NCBI GenBank assembly: GCA_943787205.1 | Contig: CALSLN010000006.1 | Coordinates: forward strand, 78,169 to 142,168 | Direction: 5' to 3' | Length of the DNA: 64,000 nt | DNA from: an uncultured Rhodospirillaceae bacterium | GTDB taxonomy: Bacteria > Pseudomonadota > Alphaproteobacteria > Rhodospirillales > Rhodospirillaceae | Shown: one piece after another, positions 50,925 through 61,512 of the stretch | Position numbering within the stretch: the stretch's first letter is position 1 | Layout: every line of letters starts with the position of its first letter | Made by a program: the position numbers and the translations under genes | The notes under the pieces: generated by a model | The model's input: the letters and a program-made list of their open reading frames with translations, nothing else | Databases searched by the model: none | Told to the model about the DNA's origin: nothing

Positions 50925-53620
50925 CTAGTCCGCGTGATCGTGCTCTTCAAACCTTGAAAATTCCGCGTTCATCGCTGTGGAAAAGAACAGGCTGTTGAGA
51001 AACATCTTATTGGGACCAAACCACCACGCCCGGAAGTTTGGGTTATCAGACATCAGCACGACTGCCCCTCTGCCGCGTCGCTCGGCCAATACCGACGCCG
51101 CGCCCGCCAATTTCTCAATGCTCTCTGGACTGGCATACCCGCTTAGCAACGGTGAGGCAGTGTATTGAGCGACTGTGCCAAAGGGGTTCTTTGAGCGACC
51201 CAGAATAATCCGATTTTCGCGATATGATGGCAGGACACGTGACCTATACCCAAAGCCAAGGGGATGGGTGATATCGAGGTCGGTTTCAAAAATTGTGCCT
51301 CGGATACGCTGGGCTTGCTCCAGAAGTTCTTTGTCTGCGTAGTTTTCGCGATCTGGTACGGGCGCGTCCTTATCTTTACGCGGTGGCAGCGCGCCAAAAC
51401 CGACAACTACGAAGTCGTCAATGACCTCAACATCCATAAACCCCTTTTCCACTGCCCAGAGCGCGGCGCGTTTTACTGCGACCAAAGTGCCACCGCCTTT
51501 CACCCAACTGTCGATTTGCTTGATCTGTTCGTCGTTGAGCTCCTGAGTAGTTGCCATCAGGCAACACGAGATGGGTGAGACGAGACCAATCGACACCACG
51601 AAGAGAACCTACATCGCGCATCATTACCGGAATATTCATGCGATAATCCATCAGGTGCCATAATTCTCCGGCATCATAGAAGCGCACAGCCTCGCCAACC
51701 GGCATGAGGACTTGGGGCAACTCTACGGGGCGAGCGTAATTGCCACCAAAATCGATACCCTCGGCAGTGCGGCCGGTAATCGCCGCGTGCACGACCACGC
51801 CATCCTCATCGGCAATCGTCGACATAATGTCGTAAAGCTCTTCGCTATTTAGTGGCTGCCCCTCACCAACCGGCACAATGATAGAACCGCGCCCCATCTC
51901 AACCGAACCTTTTGTGGTCATCGTCGTAAAGGGTTTAACCGCAACTTTGGCATGCCCATCGGCCTTGAGAAGCCGTGTGACAGCGCGGGGTGCGTAATAC
52001 CCGCCCAGGAAAACACATAGGCATACGCCGCCCGATCGGGAGCGTCCTTAGATGGAAATGTAGGATCAATCTTTTCTCCGAGCATATCGGCGCCAACTGA
52101 AGACAGATCCGCATAGGTCAGCCCAGAAGGCCAGCGGCTTCGTCCACGTCGTCGCGTCGTAGAACACCACGTCACCGAAGCGCGTACGGGTCTCGAAAAA
52201 TATTGCGAATAACGCGGTAGGTCGCCTGGTTGGTCGGAACAATGATAACTGTCGGCTGGGCTGGATAGGTGGTCCCACTATCACGGACCGGGCGACCGAG
52301 CCGGATAAACATCAATCTCTCAGCCGATCGAGCATCTCCGAGAAAGTGATGCATCCGTGCATCGTCATCCTTGCGCGCGGTGAATACACGTAACCCTTTG
52401 ACGCGGTCTGCACGTAGCCGCCTGCCGCGTCATCGTGCACAAAATTCTTTCTGATAGCTCTAGCAAGTGTCTCCCGCAGAGTCCGACGATGCTCGCACCA
52501 TTGACGACTGCGATATTGAAGTGGCGGCGCACCCGTGACGCGAAGGTCACCTCCCCGTTGGGGCTTTCCGCTAGCAACCCTTCAAAGCCTCGGTTCTCGA
52601 ATAGGAATGCAACGCTGCCGTTGAGCAACGGGTAGTTGGACCCCATCGCTGGATTGTATTCGTCAAAGAACTCCTCGGAGTAATACAGCTCCTGGTTGCT
52701 GTCCAGGTACTCTTGCGCATAGTTCCCGACCTTACGGGTCAGGTCCGTCGCCTCTTTGCGGGATGTACGGGTTGCGCTTGCGCGGCGATTCCCGGACTAA
52801 AGATAGTAAGTGGAATCGATCATGCATTTCATGAAAGTCGATGTGCAGGTTCGGCTTCCATTTCTGGTACTGCGCGCCCCAGGCCTGTGCCTCCGGTTGG
52901 GTCCGGGCGATCCACTGCCGATTGAGATCAAACCAATAGTGATTGGTTCGGCCACGCGGCCAAGTCGCCGTTGTGCTCGGCATGCTGCAGGTTCGCGACC
53001 GGCGCTTCTCCGCGGTAGGTAGTTGAGAGATGTTGACGCGCGGTTATAGCCGTCTGGGTTCAGCACCGGCACCAGAAGCACGACTGTATTCTCGAGCTGC
53101 GCTATCGATCGCCGGGTCGGTTGCGCCGCCGCAAGGTGATAGACCGTGAGCAATCGCCGCATCCATCGAGCTGATTTCATCGCCGTGGACACCAAAGCCC
53201 AGCCACGTCACCGTCGGCATGTCGTCGGTGACTGACCCGGCGCAGAATCAGGATCACTCAGCGCGAGGTGTTGTTCGCGTATCTCGTCGACGCGCGCCAA
53301 GGTTGTCCGGCTGACGATACCGTTAGCAGGTGTATGGGTCGGCGCTCGTGGGTCCGCCCGATGACCTCCAACGCTCACGCGATCTGATAGATCGCGGCGA
53401 GCGTTCTGGACGTACTGCACGCACCGCCCCTGGGTTGGAAACATAGTCCCCCGTATGTCGTAGCCCAGCACATCTGCTGGCGTTGGAACTGCAGGCATCG
53501 TATTCGGCGTCCTGCCGGCGTAACAAAGTAGGGTCAATCTTCGGCCGCTCCAGCATGCCTCGCATACCCGCTATAAAAGGCGATCAGGAGTGATGCCGAC
53601 ACTGCTTTGAGGTTCATCAT
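50925..53620 (-). pseudogene. M14-family zinc carboxypeptidase-like protein, frameshifted
   Basis: A large exported M14 peptidase of about 898 codons. Starting at 53620, MMNLKAVSASLLIAFYSGYA is a signal peptide. Fragments in changing frames give KIDPTLLRRQDAEYDA, ADVLGYDIRGTMFPT, GFGVHGDEISSMDAA (H-x2-E zinc motif), VLLVPVLNPDGYNRAST, LHIDFHEMHDR (third ligand His) and FLFENRGFEGLLAESPNG (catalytic Glu region). From 51.9 kb the C-terminal domain is nearly intact: PLNSEELYDIMSTIADEDGV, LVLPDGNY, IDSWVKGGGTLVAVKRAALWAVEKGF and FFSTAMNAEFSRFEEH. The last ~660 bases are one frame. At least ten frame changes occur. It is convergent with the TRAP gene. Confidence 0.75.
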
Positions 53621-54025
53621 GCCTTTCCCCTTCTTGCCCAACGGTTTTACGGACAAATCAGCTGGCATGTTTGCTTGGTCACTCTGTCTTGCGTTACCGC
53701 AAATCACTAACGGGTCAACACCTGATACCGATGAACGTTTTTGCCACTTTGCTACAAGAGCAGCTCCTGAGCAACTCGCCCCCTTAGATTTTGTCTGTGT
53801 CGGAACCGCCACAGTCAGGCGGAAGCCGTTTAGGGCGCACTGGGTTGTGCCGGGCCCTGTGCATCGATACAAACCTCTTGTTTTGACTGCAGCTTTCCCG
53901 TGACTATCCAAGGGCCGTCCGAGAGATCGACGTTCTCGCCTCCGAGCATCCAATTACCCGATGCGGACGTATACAGATCTCTCGTGCTGTCGTTAGACGA
54001 AGCCGATTTTTAGGAGAGAGCAACA

Positions 54026-56552
54026 GTGAACCGCTCACCACTGAAGAAGTACATCTGTTGCTGCCGACCAGCGCGCTTGTTGATAGGGATCCGTGCTGGT
54101 CCAGCGCCGTCCGTGGCTCACAGCTTCGCCATCGAAGAAATCGTCGTGACGGCTCGTCAGCGGTCAGAATCGCTGCAGGACGTTCCCGCCAGCATCACCG
54201 CCTTCACATCCGAGCAGCTTCAACGCGCCGGTGTGCAACGGGCCGCTGACTTCATCAACTCTGACGCCCGGCGTGACCATCGTCGACGCCGCGGAAGTCG
54301 GTGACACTCAGGTCAACATTCGCGGCATCAACGGCGCCCGCGACGCTGAGAACAGTTTCGCCCTCATCATTGACGGCATTCTGCATACCAACCCGGCCGC
54401 GCTGAACCGCGAGTACGCCAACCTGCAGCAGATCGAAATTCTGAAGGGGCCCCAGGGCGCCATCTACGGTCGCAACGCGGCGGCCGGCGCTATCATCGTC
54501 ACCAGCAAAAAGCCTGGCGACGAATTTGAGGGTGAAGTCAAACTTCTCTGGCTGCCAATGACGACACGTTATCACAGCCTCGGCCTACATGGCCGGCCCA
54601 CGTCAGCGACATACTCAGCATGAGCGCGAACTTTCAGGCCGATTGGCGCGACTACCGACGGGTTCTATCTTTAACGAGACCCGCAACGAGAAAAACGTTG
54701 ACGACTTTGAGAGGCTGGAACGTCTCTTCACGCTTCGTTGCTTGAAACCGGCGAGACAGTCATCTCTCGACCTATCAAAGCCCGCTACGGCGAGGTTGAC
54801 GCCGCTGCGATTGCCTTTAACCCCGCCTTTGCCGCAAGCTTCTTGGCTGGCCTGTTTGGCAATCCGCTGCTGTTTGAAGATGTGAACGATCACAATTTCC
54901 AATTCGTCAACCAGCTCGACTCCTTCAACACTCAGAAAACCATCGAGGTCTCTGCCAAAGTACGACGCGGAATACGACTGGGGCTCACTGACGGCCTGGG
55001 CTTTGTACTCTGACATCGAGAACGCCTTTGCTGCAGACGGCACGTCTGGCGCGTTCGGCTTCTTCTTCAGTGAGCCCAGCTGTATCGCCAGTGTTGATGC
55101 GTTGAATGCCGCTGGCGTGACGCTGCCCAGCCCCTCAGTTCCTTGCGCTCCACACGCCTGGCGCTTCGATTCTCGGCCCCTACACACCAACCAGCTGTGA
55201 CGGTACCCAGTACCAAGAGCGTTTCCAGGACGACATCAGCTTTGAGGTCCGCCTGGCCTCTCCTGCTGACCAAGACCTCCGCTGGCTTGGTCGGCGCGTA
55301 CTACCTCGACCTGAACCGGCGCGTTGGTGTGAACACCGGCGTTGAAGACGTCGCCGAGATCATCGCCGCGACTCTTCGTTCCAGCCGGTCAGCCCAATGC
55401 GACTGACCAGCTTGGTCCATGATAAGTTCGACAGCCAAGTTTACGCGGCCTTCGGTAACGTCGCCTACGACGTAAACGAGGACTATCGAGGCTTCCCGTC
55501 GCCCTGCGCTACGACCGTGAAGAACGGAAGAGCCGCAGCCTGGTGCCAACTGACGCACGCTCGACCTACATCGACTTCGATCCGTCTGACGGCTTCCAAG
55601 GAGCGGTGACCCGATTAACCCGGGCCTCAACCCAGCGATTAACCCAGCAGGCGTGATCCCCGATCGAGAGCGGTGCCTTCCATCAGCTCCAGCCCAAAAT
55701 CAGCGTTGACCTACGACGTCGGCCAAGACACCACGCTGTTTGCCAACTGGGGTATCGGCTTTAAGTCCGGCGGCTTTAACAGTTCAGGGTCTGAGGCAAC
55801 CATTGACCTGTTCATCAACTGACGCTTTGGGTACAAACGTTGGTGTTGAGGACTTCTTCCGCAAAGAAACCTCCAGCGCCTTCGAAGCTCGGCTTCAAGG
55901 GCAGCTACTCTTGATGGCCGCTTGACCCTGGAAGGTGCTGGCTTACTACAACACCATCGACGACATGCAGTTCTTCGAATTCTTCGTTGGACCCTTTGGC
56001 CTGCTGCGTATCGTCAACAACATCGACGAAGTGGAAGTCTACGGCGCCGAGTTCGCTGCAAATGCGGCTCTGTCGGAGAACTTCAGCATCTACGGTGGGC
56101 TTCAACATTCTCGACAGTGAAATCAAGGCGAACATGCTGTGCGCCCTGACACGGTCGGCAACAAAGCGCCTTACACCGCCGACTACACCTTCAATGCTGG
56201 TAGCGCAGGCTCTGTTCCCGTTCAGCAATGATCTCGAAATAGAACTGGTTGGCCGCGCAGACTACAGTCTCGTGTAGGTCCAACCTGGTTCCACACAGTG
56301 CAGGACCAAGACCAGGCCTCTCTGTTTGCCACGGCCAACTACGGCAAGACGCAGCGTGATTCGCTTACAACGTTGTCGACCTCCGTGTCGGCGTTGAAGC
56401 CGAGAACTGGGCCGTTCACCGGCTTTGCCAAGAACCTCTTCAACGAAGACTACCTTGGAGGAGGTTATCCCGTCACCGCAGTTCGGTGGGTCCTTCATCC
56501 ATCCCGGTGCGCAGAAGCCCGCTACGGTGTCGAGGTTCGTTACCGCTTCTAA
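54026..56552 (+). pseudogene. TonB-dependent outer-membrane receptor, frameshifted
   Basis: About 842 codons. The N-terminus carries a TonB box and plug start EEIVVTARQRSESLQDVPASITAFTSEQLQRAG. The next frame reads VTIVDAAEVGDTQVNIRGINGARDAENSFALIIDGI, LQQIEILKGPQGAIYGRNAAAGAIIVTSKKPG, the plug-domain core. Later pieces are barrel strands (QVYAAFGNVAYDVNEDY, TLFANWGIGFKSGGFNSSG-like, EVYGAEFAANAALSENFSIYGGLQ) and the end GVEVRYRF with terminal Phe. More than ten frame changes break it. Sequence type fits the 'IPR39-type' receptors of organic compounds used by alphaproteobacteria rather than clear siderophore receptors. A strong terminator follows. The ligand is unknown. Confidence 0.82.
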
Positions 56553-56583
56553 GTGAACGCTCAAGTTAGATAAATGAGAACGA

Positions 56584-56616
56584 GCGGCGGCCCCTATGGG
56601 CCGCCGCTTTTCTTTT
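56584..56616 (+). terminator. Strong intrinsic terminator after the TonB receptor
   Basis: GCGGCGGCCC pairs perfectly with GGGCCGCCGC around CTAT and is followed by TTTTCTTTT. A textbook rho-independent terminator, 32 bases after the receptor stop. Confidence 0.93.
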
Positions 56617-56690
56617 ACGCACTTGCTCGCCCCGAATGTTTCAGAACCCCAGGCATTGAAAAGGCGCTATAGTCCCGGCATGGTATATTT

Positions 56691-57359
56691 ATGAGCCGAC
56701 ACCACGGATACTTACTTGTACTAGGAACCGCGCACGACCAAGCGGGAATGGACCGATACGAGAGCCAACTACCGCCCATTTATGGAGCCCACAAAGGCTA
56801 CCGTCTGGGTGCGGGTGATCAGAACAGCGGCGTTACATTCCTAGATGGTGGCCTCGGCAATCTGGGGATGATGCTTGCTCGATTTCCTACGCCTGAAAGC
56901 GTCTCGGCATTTTGGTGGTCGGACGAATACCGCCGGGCCTATATCTTCCGCAAAAACGCTGGCCGTTTTTCCGTTGTCGCCCTCCCCGGTTTAGATAAAG
57001 AGCCTGACCCCATACCTGGCAATCGCGGCTTCTTGATCGCCATGGCGACACCGGAAACCCCAGGGCGCTGGAGACGGTTTGCCGACCCATTCCTCGACGG
57101 CGTTAGAGAATTCAAAGGAACCGTACTGGCAGATGCCGGGCCTGAAGCCATCGAACGGCTGGAAAGCCTTATGCCAGGCAGCCACATCATCGTGACGATG
57201 TTTGAGTCTGAGCAAAACGCGAAGGATGCCTGGGACGCCATGTCTCCCAGCCTAGACGAGCAAAAAGACGCCTGCGGCTCGGTTAATATCATTGCATTGG
57301 CTGGCCTGGCCGATGAGCACCCATCGCGACTTACGGAAGATACATTCGCAAGCCAGTAA
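56691..57359 (+). CDS. Cytoplasmic protein with two DUF1330-like domains
   Basis: 222 residues with no signal peptide. Two DUF1330-like ferredoxin-fold repeats: GYLLVLGTAHDQAGMDRYESQLPPIYGAHKG, MMLARFPTPESVSAFWWSDEYRRAYIFR; then GFLIAMATPETPGRWRRFADPFL, IIVTMFESEQNAKDAWDAMSP. FWWSDEYR matches the FWWSDAYQ of the exported paralogue at 24.6 kb, so the two genes are related. Start ATG 56691. The CpeT-like gene follows 20 bases later, forming a probable operon with it and the PhzF gene. Function unknown. Confidence 0.78.
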   Translation: MSRHHGYLLVLGTAHDQAGMDRYESQLPPIYGAHKGYRLGAGDQNSGVTFLDGGLGNLGMMLARFPTPESVSAFWWSDEYRRAYIFRKNAGRFSVVALPGLDKEPDPIPGNRGFLIAMATPETPGRWRRFADPFLDGVREFKGTVLADAGPEAIERLESLMPGSHIIVTMFESEQNAKDAWDAMSPSLDEQKDACGSVNIIALAGLADEHPSRLTEDTFASQ

Positions 57360-57379
57360 GAATTAAAGAGGACACTTCA

Positions 57380-58429
57380 ATGACTCGGATATTCATCGCT
57401 CGCCTTATTATCTCCATAACAACACTCTATTCGGGAAGTGCAATCGCACAGGGCCAAGATGGTACCCCGGCAGAACGGGACCTTACAATCATCGCGGAAA
57501 TGTTCCCTGGGACTTACGATAATCGGGAACAAGTTTATTTTGATGTTCGTCTCGGCGTTCGCGAAGAAGCTCGGCATGAACGGGTCACATCGAGCATAAC
57601 GCGCGTTTCACTCCCCACATTCGGCGACTATGTGTTTTTCGCGCGTGACCATCGCAACAACGACCCAGAAAAACCGCACCGCATTCGCCTTTACGCTTTG
57701 TCCGCCGACAACGATGAGCAAGCTGTTCGCATGAAGATGCACTATCTCGGCGGAAAGGACATGCTACCTGAGTACAAAGACGCACACCTAGATCCTTCCG
57801 TGCTCGCGGATTTAACGCCGGAGAATAGCCCGCCCCTTGCCGGGTGCGACGTCTTCTGGCGGCGTGAAGCCGGGCAGTTTCATGGTGCCATGAAGGACGG
57901 CACTTGCACGTGGGAATGGCCTGGTAAAGGCACTGCGACCACCGACTACCATATGATGCTAGCCGAGACTGAGTTTTGGGTCCGTGACGGAACGATGGAT
58001 TCCAATGGAAACCGACTGACAGGTAATCCAGATCGCGTGTACCACAAGCTAACCCGCGCTCGTGACTTCACCTGCTATGCCGATATGCCCGGTGTCTCCG
58101 GCGGTCGAGACATCCCATACACGCGGCATAGCGACCTGAAAATTACCGACCAGGGCGGTCTGGCACGCTTCGTGTCCAATGAAGACACGCCAAGAACCAT
58201 TCAGATCAGTCTGCGTAACGTCGACTGGCAAATGAATAATGAGATCGGCGCATATACCCGCGACAGTCTCGTCATGTACATTTCTTCGCTCAAGGAGGAC
58301 GGATCGCCAGGAGAGTTCTTCGGCTATACCTTTACGCAACCCGACGCTGAACGGCTTGGCATTAACCTCGGTTTTATCTTGGTGAACTGTTATGTGGTTT
58401 CAAACCGAGACGCGACGCCAGAGTTCTAG
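57380..58429 (+). CDS. CpeT/CpcT-like secreted protein
   Basis: 349 residues. A signal peptide (RIFIARLIISITTLYSGSAIA) precedes a CpeT-fold region: IIAEMFPGTYDNREQVYFDVR, HRIRLYALSADNDEQAVRMKMHYL, DPSVLADLTPENSPPLAGCDVFWRREAGQFHGAM, CTWEWPGKG, MLAETEFWVRDGTMDSNG and HKLTRARDFTCYADM. These match CpeT family core residues (PG.YDN..Q, GCDV.W.RE..QF.G), known as bilin lyases in cyanobacteria. No phycobiliprotein or bilin genes are here, so a different role is expected. A ~120-residue C-terminal part (DLKITDQGGLARFVSN) is extra. AGAGGAC precedes the start; 6 bases separate it from PhzF. Confidence 0.75.
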   Translation: MTRIFIARLIISITTLYSGSAIAQGQDGTPAERDLTIIAEMFPGTYDNREQVYFDVRLGVREEARHERVTSSITRVSLPTFGDYVFFARDHRNNDPEKPHRIRLYALSADNDEQAVRMKMHYLGGKDMLPEYKDAHLDPSVLADLTPENSPPLAGCDVFWRREAGQFHGAMKDGTCTWEWPGKGTATTDYHMMLAETEFWVRDGTMDSNGNRLTGNPDRVYHKLTRARDFTCYADMPGVSGGRDIPYTRHSDLKITDQGGLARFVSNEDTPRTIQISLRNVDWQMNNEIGAYTRDSLVMYISSLKEDGSPGEFFGYTFTQPDAERLGINLGFILVNCYVVSNRDATPEF

Positions 58430-58435
58430 CAACCC

Positions 58436-59341
58436 GTGTTCTATAGATTTGTGACGCTAGATGTTTTTACAAAAGTCACCTTCTGTGGAAACCCGCTCGC
58501 AGTGGTTTTTGATGCCATCGGGTTATCACCTGAGGCAATGCAGAACATCGCCAGAGAATTCAATCTGTCTGAGACCGCGTTTGTTCTACCGCCTGAAAAC
58601 CCCGAAGGTACGCACCGAGTTAGGATATTCACGCCCGTAGCAGAGCTTCTTTTTGCAGGCCACCCTACTTTGGGTGCCGCTATCGCTATAGCTCGCGATG
58701 AGGGACAGGCATGCGATAGTTATGACTATAAATTTGAAGAAGGTATCGGTTTAGTTCCCGTCTCTGTTTCTAGGAACACCGACGGCAACTTCCGAGCCGA
58801 ACTAAGCGTCGCTCAAATTCCAGAACGACTACCAGAAGACATATCGACTTCTCAGTGGGCGGACATTTTAGGGCTCGATAAAAGCACTCTTTGTTCGAAC
58901 GAAACCGAAACGAGCCAATGGAGCTGTGGCGCACCATTCTCGTTTGTACCGGTCGCGAGCCTGAGTGCTCTAGAGTCTGCTAAGATTAACCTCACACAAT
59001 GGGAAAACCATCTGTCGACCAGTCAAGTAACCGGCGTATTTGTTTTCACCCAAGAAACCAACGACAACCGAGTCGATCTACGAGCCCGCATGTTTGCGCC
59101 CTCACATGGAATAGCAGAGGACCCGGCCACAGGATCCGCCGTGGCTGCCCTCGCCGGATGGCTGGTAGACGCCGACAAACTCGAAGACGGGACCCACAAC
59201 TGGGTCATTGAGCAAGGTGTGGAAATGGGCCGCCCTAGCCGCCTTGAGTTAGAGGCCGACGTCAAAAATGGCAGGATAACTAGCGTTCAGGTTGGCGGAC
59301 ATGCTGTTGTCGTAAGCCATGGCGAGATCACAGTTTCTTGA
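58436..59341 (+). CDS. PhzF-family isomerase-like protein
   Basis: 301 residues from a GTG start. The fold of two diaminopimelate-epimerase-like halves is shown by FVTLDVFTKVTFCGNPLAVVFDA, EFNLSETAFVLPPENPEGTHRVRIFTP (catalytic Glu in NLSETAF), ELLFAGHPTLGAAIAI, and in the second half RMFAPSHGIAEDPATGSAVAALAGWL and EQGVEMGRPSRLELE. Family members isomerise small cyclic or enolic compounds; only some take part in phenazine synthesis, and no other phenazine genes occur here. It follows the CpeT-like gene by 6 bases, so they are coupled. Confidence 0.9.
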   Translation: MFYRFVTLDVFTKVTFCGNPLAVVFDAIGLSPEAMQNIAREFNLSETAFVLPPENPEGTHRVRIFTPVAELLFAGHPTLGAAIAIARDEGQACDSYDYKFEEGIGLVPVSVSRNTDGNFRAELSVAQIPERLPEDISTSQWADILGLDKSTLCSNETETSQWSCGAPFSFVPVASLSALESAKINLTQWENHLSTSQVTGVFVFTQETNDNRVDLRARMFAPSHGIAEDPATGSAVAALAGWLVDADKLEDGTHNWVIEQGVEMGRPSRLELEADVKNGRITSVQVGGHAVVVSHGEITVS

Positions 59342-59417
59342 AGACATCGTGTTTTTAAGCACGCAACCTAAGATGTGTTATAATATCTTCACGAAATGCT
59401 TGCTCAGGAGGACAACC

Positions 59418-59918
59418 ATGCGCCTGTTTTTAGCCGGAGCTGTTGCCGCGTTACTCAGTGTGATCAGTGTTCTAGGGCCCGTTCAAGCGCAGAGCTTTAC
59501 ACGGGGCAACGGGCTCGTGAACGAAGCAGCCCATGCGCTAAATCGCGACAAATGGGACAAAGGGGTTACCCTAGCGCGACAGGCGCTTCGGTCTGGCGAA
59601 TTGACCCCCAATAACATTCCAGCCGCTCTCAACAACTTGTGCATCGGACTCACAGGCCAAGGCCATTACGAGGAAGCGTTGGAAACATGCGACAAGGCGA
59701 TTGGTCGCAAACCGAGGCAATGGAGCTTTTACAACAACCGTGCCAACATCCATTTCTATCAAGAGAAATACGACAGGGCCTTATCAGATTATTACAAAGC
59801 CCTCACCTTCAGCCCAGGCGATGACGTCCTCATTACCAACATTAGTTTGACGTTACGCACTCGGAAAAAGGCAGCCGCGCGAGTGGGCAATGAAGGCGAC
59901 ATAGAACACCAGAGCTAA
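59418..59918 (+). CDS. Exported tetratricopeptide-repeat protein
   Basis: 166 residues from the ATG at 59418, fixed by a consensus AGGAGG 7 bases upstream. Signal peptide MRLFLAGAVAALLSVISVLGPVQA. About three TPR-like helical pairs follow: LVNEAAHALNRDKWDKGVTLARQALRSG, IPAALNNLCIGLTGQGHYEEALETCDKAI and WSFYNNRANIHFYQEKYDRALSDYYKALTFSPGD. A protein-interaction scaffold in the periplasm, with no specific partner visible. It is 76 bases after PhzF and 22 before SRAP. Confidence 0.8.
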   Translation: MRLFLAGAVAALLSVISVLGPVQAQSFTRGNGLVNEAAHALNRDKWDKGVTLARQALRSGELTPNNIPAALNNLCIGLTGQGHYEEALETCDKAIGRKPRQWSFYNNRANIHFYQEKYDRALSDYYKALTFSPGDDVLITNISLTLRTRKKAAARVGNEGDIEHQS

Positions 59919-59940
59919 GATACATATTTTTTAGCCGACA

Positions 59941-60538
59941 ATGTGCTCCCAATACGAAATCCGACCTCCGCAACAGGACATCATTAAGCGATTTGGTTTA
60001 ACCCATCTCACTGGAGAGCTCTTGGGCACGCCGGCGAACTCTATCGTTCGCCCGACAGATTCTGCGTTGATTATCGGAGCGGATCAGATTGCAGACCTGT
60101 TACCCTGGGGCCTCAAGGTCGACTGGCAAAAATCTCCGGTGATCAACGCCCGGGCAGAAACGGCCCTCGAGAAACCAACCTTCAGACCGCTTTTGGATCG
60201 GCCGCGTGATTGTCCCGGCGAGCGCTTACTTTGAATGGCGCCAGGACGGGACGGAGAAGATCAAAACACGCATCGCACCAGAGGGTTCATCTCTCTTTGT
60301 CATGGCTGGTCTTAGATCAAATGATCGGTTTGTAATTTTGACGTGCAGCCCCGCTGAGCCCATTTCCAATATTCACTCCCGCATGCCCGTCATACTAGAC
60401 GCCGCTCACGCAAAAGAATGGCTCAACCCGGACTATTCATTTGAAGATCTAGCACCACTGCTTCAGCCCTACGCTGGAGACTTCACAACGGAAGAAACAC
60501 CGCGGGCCAAGCCAGCTCAAACAGATTTGTTCCACTAA
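59941..60538 (+). CDS. SRAP-domain protein (YedK/HMCES family), one frameshift
   Basis: SRAP proteins form a thiazolidine crosslink with abasic sites in single-stranded DNA through Cys2. MCSQYEIRPP gives Cys2; VINARAETALEKPTF holds the conserved Asn-Ala-Arg-Ala-Glu; after a single frame change near 60200, RVIVPASAYFEWRQDG, FVILTCSPAEPISNIHSRMPVIL (catalytic His) and WLNPDYSF follow. Length about 198 residues is normal. The two halves overlap within one codon of the expected junction, so one base restores the protein. No LexA box is evident upstream, although some family members are SOS-linked. Confidence 0.85.
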
Positions 60539-60550
60539 GCCCAAGAGGCG

Positions 60551-61426
60551 TTAGTGACACATGAGAACCGGCAGTATGGCTTGTTCCATCACATACCCGG
60601 TCACACTGCCAAGCATTAGCTGACGTAATTTAGATCGCGTATACGCCCCCATCACCATCATATCGGCGCCAGTATCCTGGGCTGCGAAGAGAAGAGAACG
60701 ACCCGTGCGAATTTCACGCGGTAAAACTTTAGAGATGACGGTTTTAACGCCATGGCGCGTCAGGTGAATGTCGAGATCTTCAGTACCTGCGTACCACTCT
60801 TCCTCCTCAACACGGAGCACGGTCACCTCCTTCGCCGTCGCAAGCAGTGGCAAGGCGGCTTGAACAGCGCGGGTCGCCTCTGTACTTCCATTCCAAAACA
60901 CAGCAACTCGTTCTATCGGGCCAGGTATTTCAGCATCTTCCGAAAGTAAAGGTGGCGCGGCAATTACAGCACGACCACTTTGCATCAATGCCGCATTCAA
61001 GGCCATGAGCGCCGCAGTTTCATTGTCCTGGGTCGGACGGTCAAGAACGATCAGATCAGCGCGGCACCCACGCAGGGCGACAACCTGCTCTTCGACACCA
61101 GATTCTTCGAGCCAACTCACCCCAAAGCCATCTGCCGCGCCAGGACTAGACGGGTGCGGCAGACCAGCCGTTACGCCGTCAAACATTTCTCGGGTCAGTT
61201 TAGCACGCTGCCCCGCTTCGCGTTCAGCGACCCCCATCATCTCGTCGACCATTGCACCAGACATTGCCTCACCGACCAACGGCAAGGCTGCCGTTGGATC
61301 TGCCAGCACGTGGAGCGCATCAACTTGGCAGTCCAATTGCCGACCGACCCTTAAGGCCGTGTGCAGACATGCGCGACCCGACTTTGGGTCACCGATTACG
61401 GCTAAGATACTTTTGACAGCTGACAT
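60551..61426 (-). CDS. Tandem universal stress protein (two UspA domains)
   Basis: 291 residues from the ATG at 61426. Two UspA-like domains: first ILAVIGDPKSGRACLHTALRVGRQLDCQVDALHVL, with RADLIVLDRPTQDN; second IERVAVFWNGSTEATRAVQAALPLLATAKEVTVLRVE and GADMMVMGAYTRSKLRQLMLGSVTGYVM. The second has the ATP-binding-like GxYxxSxxxxxxxGS motif (GAYTRSKLRQLMLGS); the first lacks it. A cytoplasmic stress protein. It is convergent with SRAP and upstream of no other gene in its direction. Confidence 0.88.
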   Translation of the reverse strand: MSAVKSILAVIGDPKSGRACLHTALRVGRQLDCQVDALHVLADPTAALPLVGEAMSGAMVDEMMGVAEREAGQRAKLTREMFDGVTAGLPHPSSPGAADGFGVSWLEESGVEEQVVALRGCRADLIVLDRPTQDNETAALMALNAALMQSGRAVIAAPPLLSEDAEIPGPIERVAVFWNGSTEATRAVQAALPLLATAKEVTVLRVEEEEWYAGTEDLDIHLTRHGVKTVISKVLPREIRTGRSLLFAAQDTGADMMVMGAYTRSKLRQLMLGSVTGYVMEQAILPVLMCH

Positions 61427-61512
61427 GACGTCCCCCCACGGGCTCATTGTGTTGGCCCGATGTTAACAGGGCCGGCGAAGAAACACTATTTCAGACGAAA
61501 TTATCGAACAAG

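Noticed and set aside
56584..56616. REP-like element
   Set aside because: A single copy in the window with a T-run makes it an ordinary terminator.
57380..58429. Evidence for a phototrophic cyanobacterium-like genome
   Set aside because: A single CpeT-like gene is present without phycobiliproteins, photosystem or chlorophyll genes, and the rest is proteobacterial.
58436..59341. Phenazine biosynthesis cluster
   Set aside because: Only a PhzF homologue is present; no phzA-E, G or modifying genes are nearby.
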